A DNA stretch of 64,000 bases, from assembly GCF_006346335.1 (NCBI RefSeq), contig NZ_VDMC01000009.1, positions 1 to 64,000 of the forward strand. Reading direction: 5' to 3'. A program made the translations under genes and the position numbers. The stretch is from Aequorivita sinensis (GTDB lineage: Bacteria > Bacteroidota > Bacteroidia > Flavobacteriales > Flavobacteriaceae). Below the pieces are notes generated by a model. The model searched no databases and was not told the origin of the DNA. It worked only from the letters and a program-made list of their open reading frames with translations. Positions 63,617 to 64,000 of the stretch are shown here, piece after piece (the first letter of the stretch is position 1; every line of letters begins with the position of its first letter).

Positions 63617-63639
63617 TTTTAAAATATTTAATAAGAAGG

Positions 63640-64000
63640 CTAAAAGCTAGCTACTTCCTTTTTTGCAGTTTGAAATTCTTCAACCATTTCTTTTAATATT
63701 ACTCCAGCTGGTTTAATATCGTGGATCAGTCCAGAAACCTGTCCTATTTCCAATTCACCTTCAACTAAATCTCCCTCAAACATTCCACGTTTTGCACGAG
63801 CCCTACCCAAATGTTTGGCAAGCTCTTCTTTAGTAGGATTCGTTTTATACAACTCCATAACACTTTCAAAGAATTCATTCTTAAGCATTCTTACTGGAGC
63901 CAACTCTTTTAAAGTAAGTTGGGTATCTCCTTCTTTTGCGTCTACAACCATTTGTTTAAACGCATGATGTGACGAAGCTTCATCCGATGCCACAAAACGA
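63640..64000 (-). CDS. Nitronate monooxygenase-like flavoprotein, C-terminal part
   Basis: The minus-strand frame is open to the window end; the beginning of the gene lies beyond 64000. The visible 119 residues include RFVASDEASSHHAFKQMVVD, which matches the family's GTRFVASDEASAHxxxK segment, and a C-terminal GVILKEMVEEFQTAKKEVAS. It belongs to the NPD/FabK-like FMN enzymes. No exact substrate can be given. Converges with the M36 protease gene. Confidence 0.82.
   Translation of the reverse strand, partial: RFVASDEASSHHAFKQMVVDAKEGDTQLTLKELAPVRMLKNEFFESVMELYKTNPTKEELAKHLGRARAKRGMFEGDLVEGELEIGQVSGLIHDIKPAGVILKEMVEEFQTAKKEVASF

Overview
The window looks like a piece of chromosome from a marine-type member of the Flavobacteriaceae (Bacteroidota). 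This rests on AT-rich DNA, on the repeated promoter box TAnnTTTG (often with TTG or TTTG about 19-20 bases upstream) in place of Shine-Dalgarno signals, on many lipoproteins with a Ser-Cys or Gly-Cys lipobox, on a secreted protease with a type IX secretion (Por) C-terminal tail, and on family-specific genes (DUF3276, a long NusB, Leu dehydrogenase, GH3-like protein, LytTR regulator). It is mostly ordinary core chromosome. I see no rRNA, tRNA, CRISPR array, prophage or intact insertion sequence.

Layout. 1-1160 is accessory: the core of an RHS/YD-repeat protein without a start, carrying three in-frame palindromic insertions, followed by a GC-richer structured block. 1160-6600 holds a LysE exporter, pyrD, pepT, a 30-bp tandem repeat array and a DUF445 membrane protein. 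6310-11641 is a housekeeping block: yajC, a DUF1573 lipoprotein and nusB on one strand, leucine dehydrogenase, an ABC exporter and a DUF3276 nucleic-acid-binding protein. 11812-16176 has a SulP transporter, a CsaA-like tRNA-binding protein, a thioredoxin-fold protein and an SDR. 16256-23773 has a two-domain prolyl isomerase, an ABC-2 exporter pair, a LemA/DUF2207 pair and an AlkB-like dioxygenase.

23829-36612 has an M14 peptidase, a MORN-type protein, yidC, pyrG, and a run of minus-strand genes ending in osmC, a LysM/periplasmic-binding-fold lipoprotein and guaA. 36788-40119 is an S9 peptidase divergent from rimO. 40229-46405 contains small lipoproteins, a beta-helix lipoprotein, a DUF4412 protein and a LytS/LytTR two-component pair. 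46543-46788 looks like a complete transcription unit (promoter, 24-codon ORF, two hairpins, terminator) with no recognised gene. 46837-53118 has a glycosyltransferase, a SanA-like protein, a pentapeptide protein, uvrB, a small metalloprotease and a gene broken by an in-frame stop. 53212-64000 has a GH3-family protein, an rluF-like pseudouridine synthase, hsp20, a DUF2254 protein, sucC, a cold-shock protein, a 1302-residue M36 metalloprotease and the 3' end of a nitronate monooxygenase-like gene.

Functional themes: pyrimidine and purine nucleotide synthesis (pyrD, pyrG, guaA), membrane protein biogenesis (yajC, yidC), RNA maturation and modification (nusB, rimO, rluF), DNA repair (uvrB, alkB-like) and peptide scavenging (pepT, M14, S9 and M36 peptidases). 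I found no clearly new multi-gene system. The least explained signals are the nested in-frame palindromes in the RHS fragment, the gene-less transcription unit at 46543-46788, and tandem repeats that begin exactly at stop codons.
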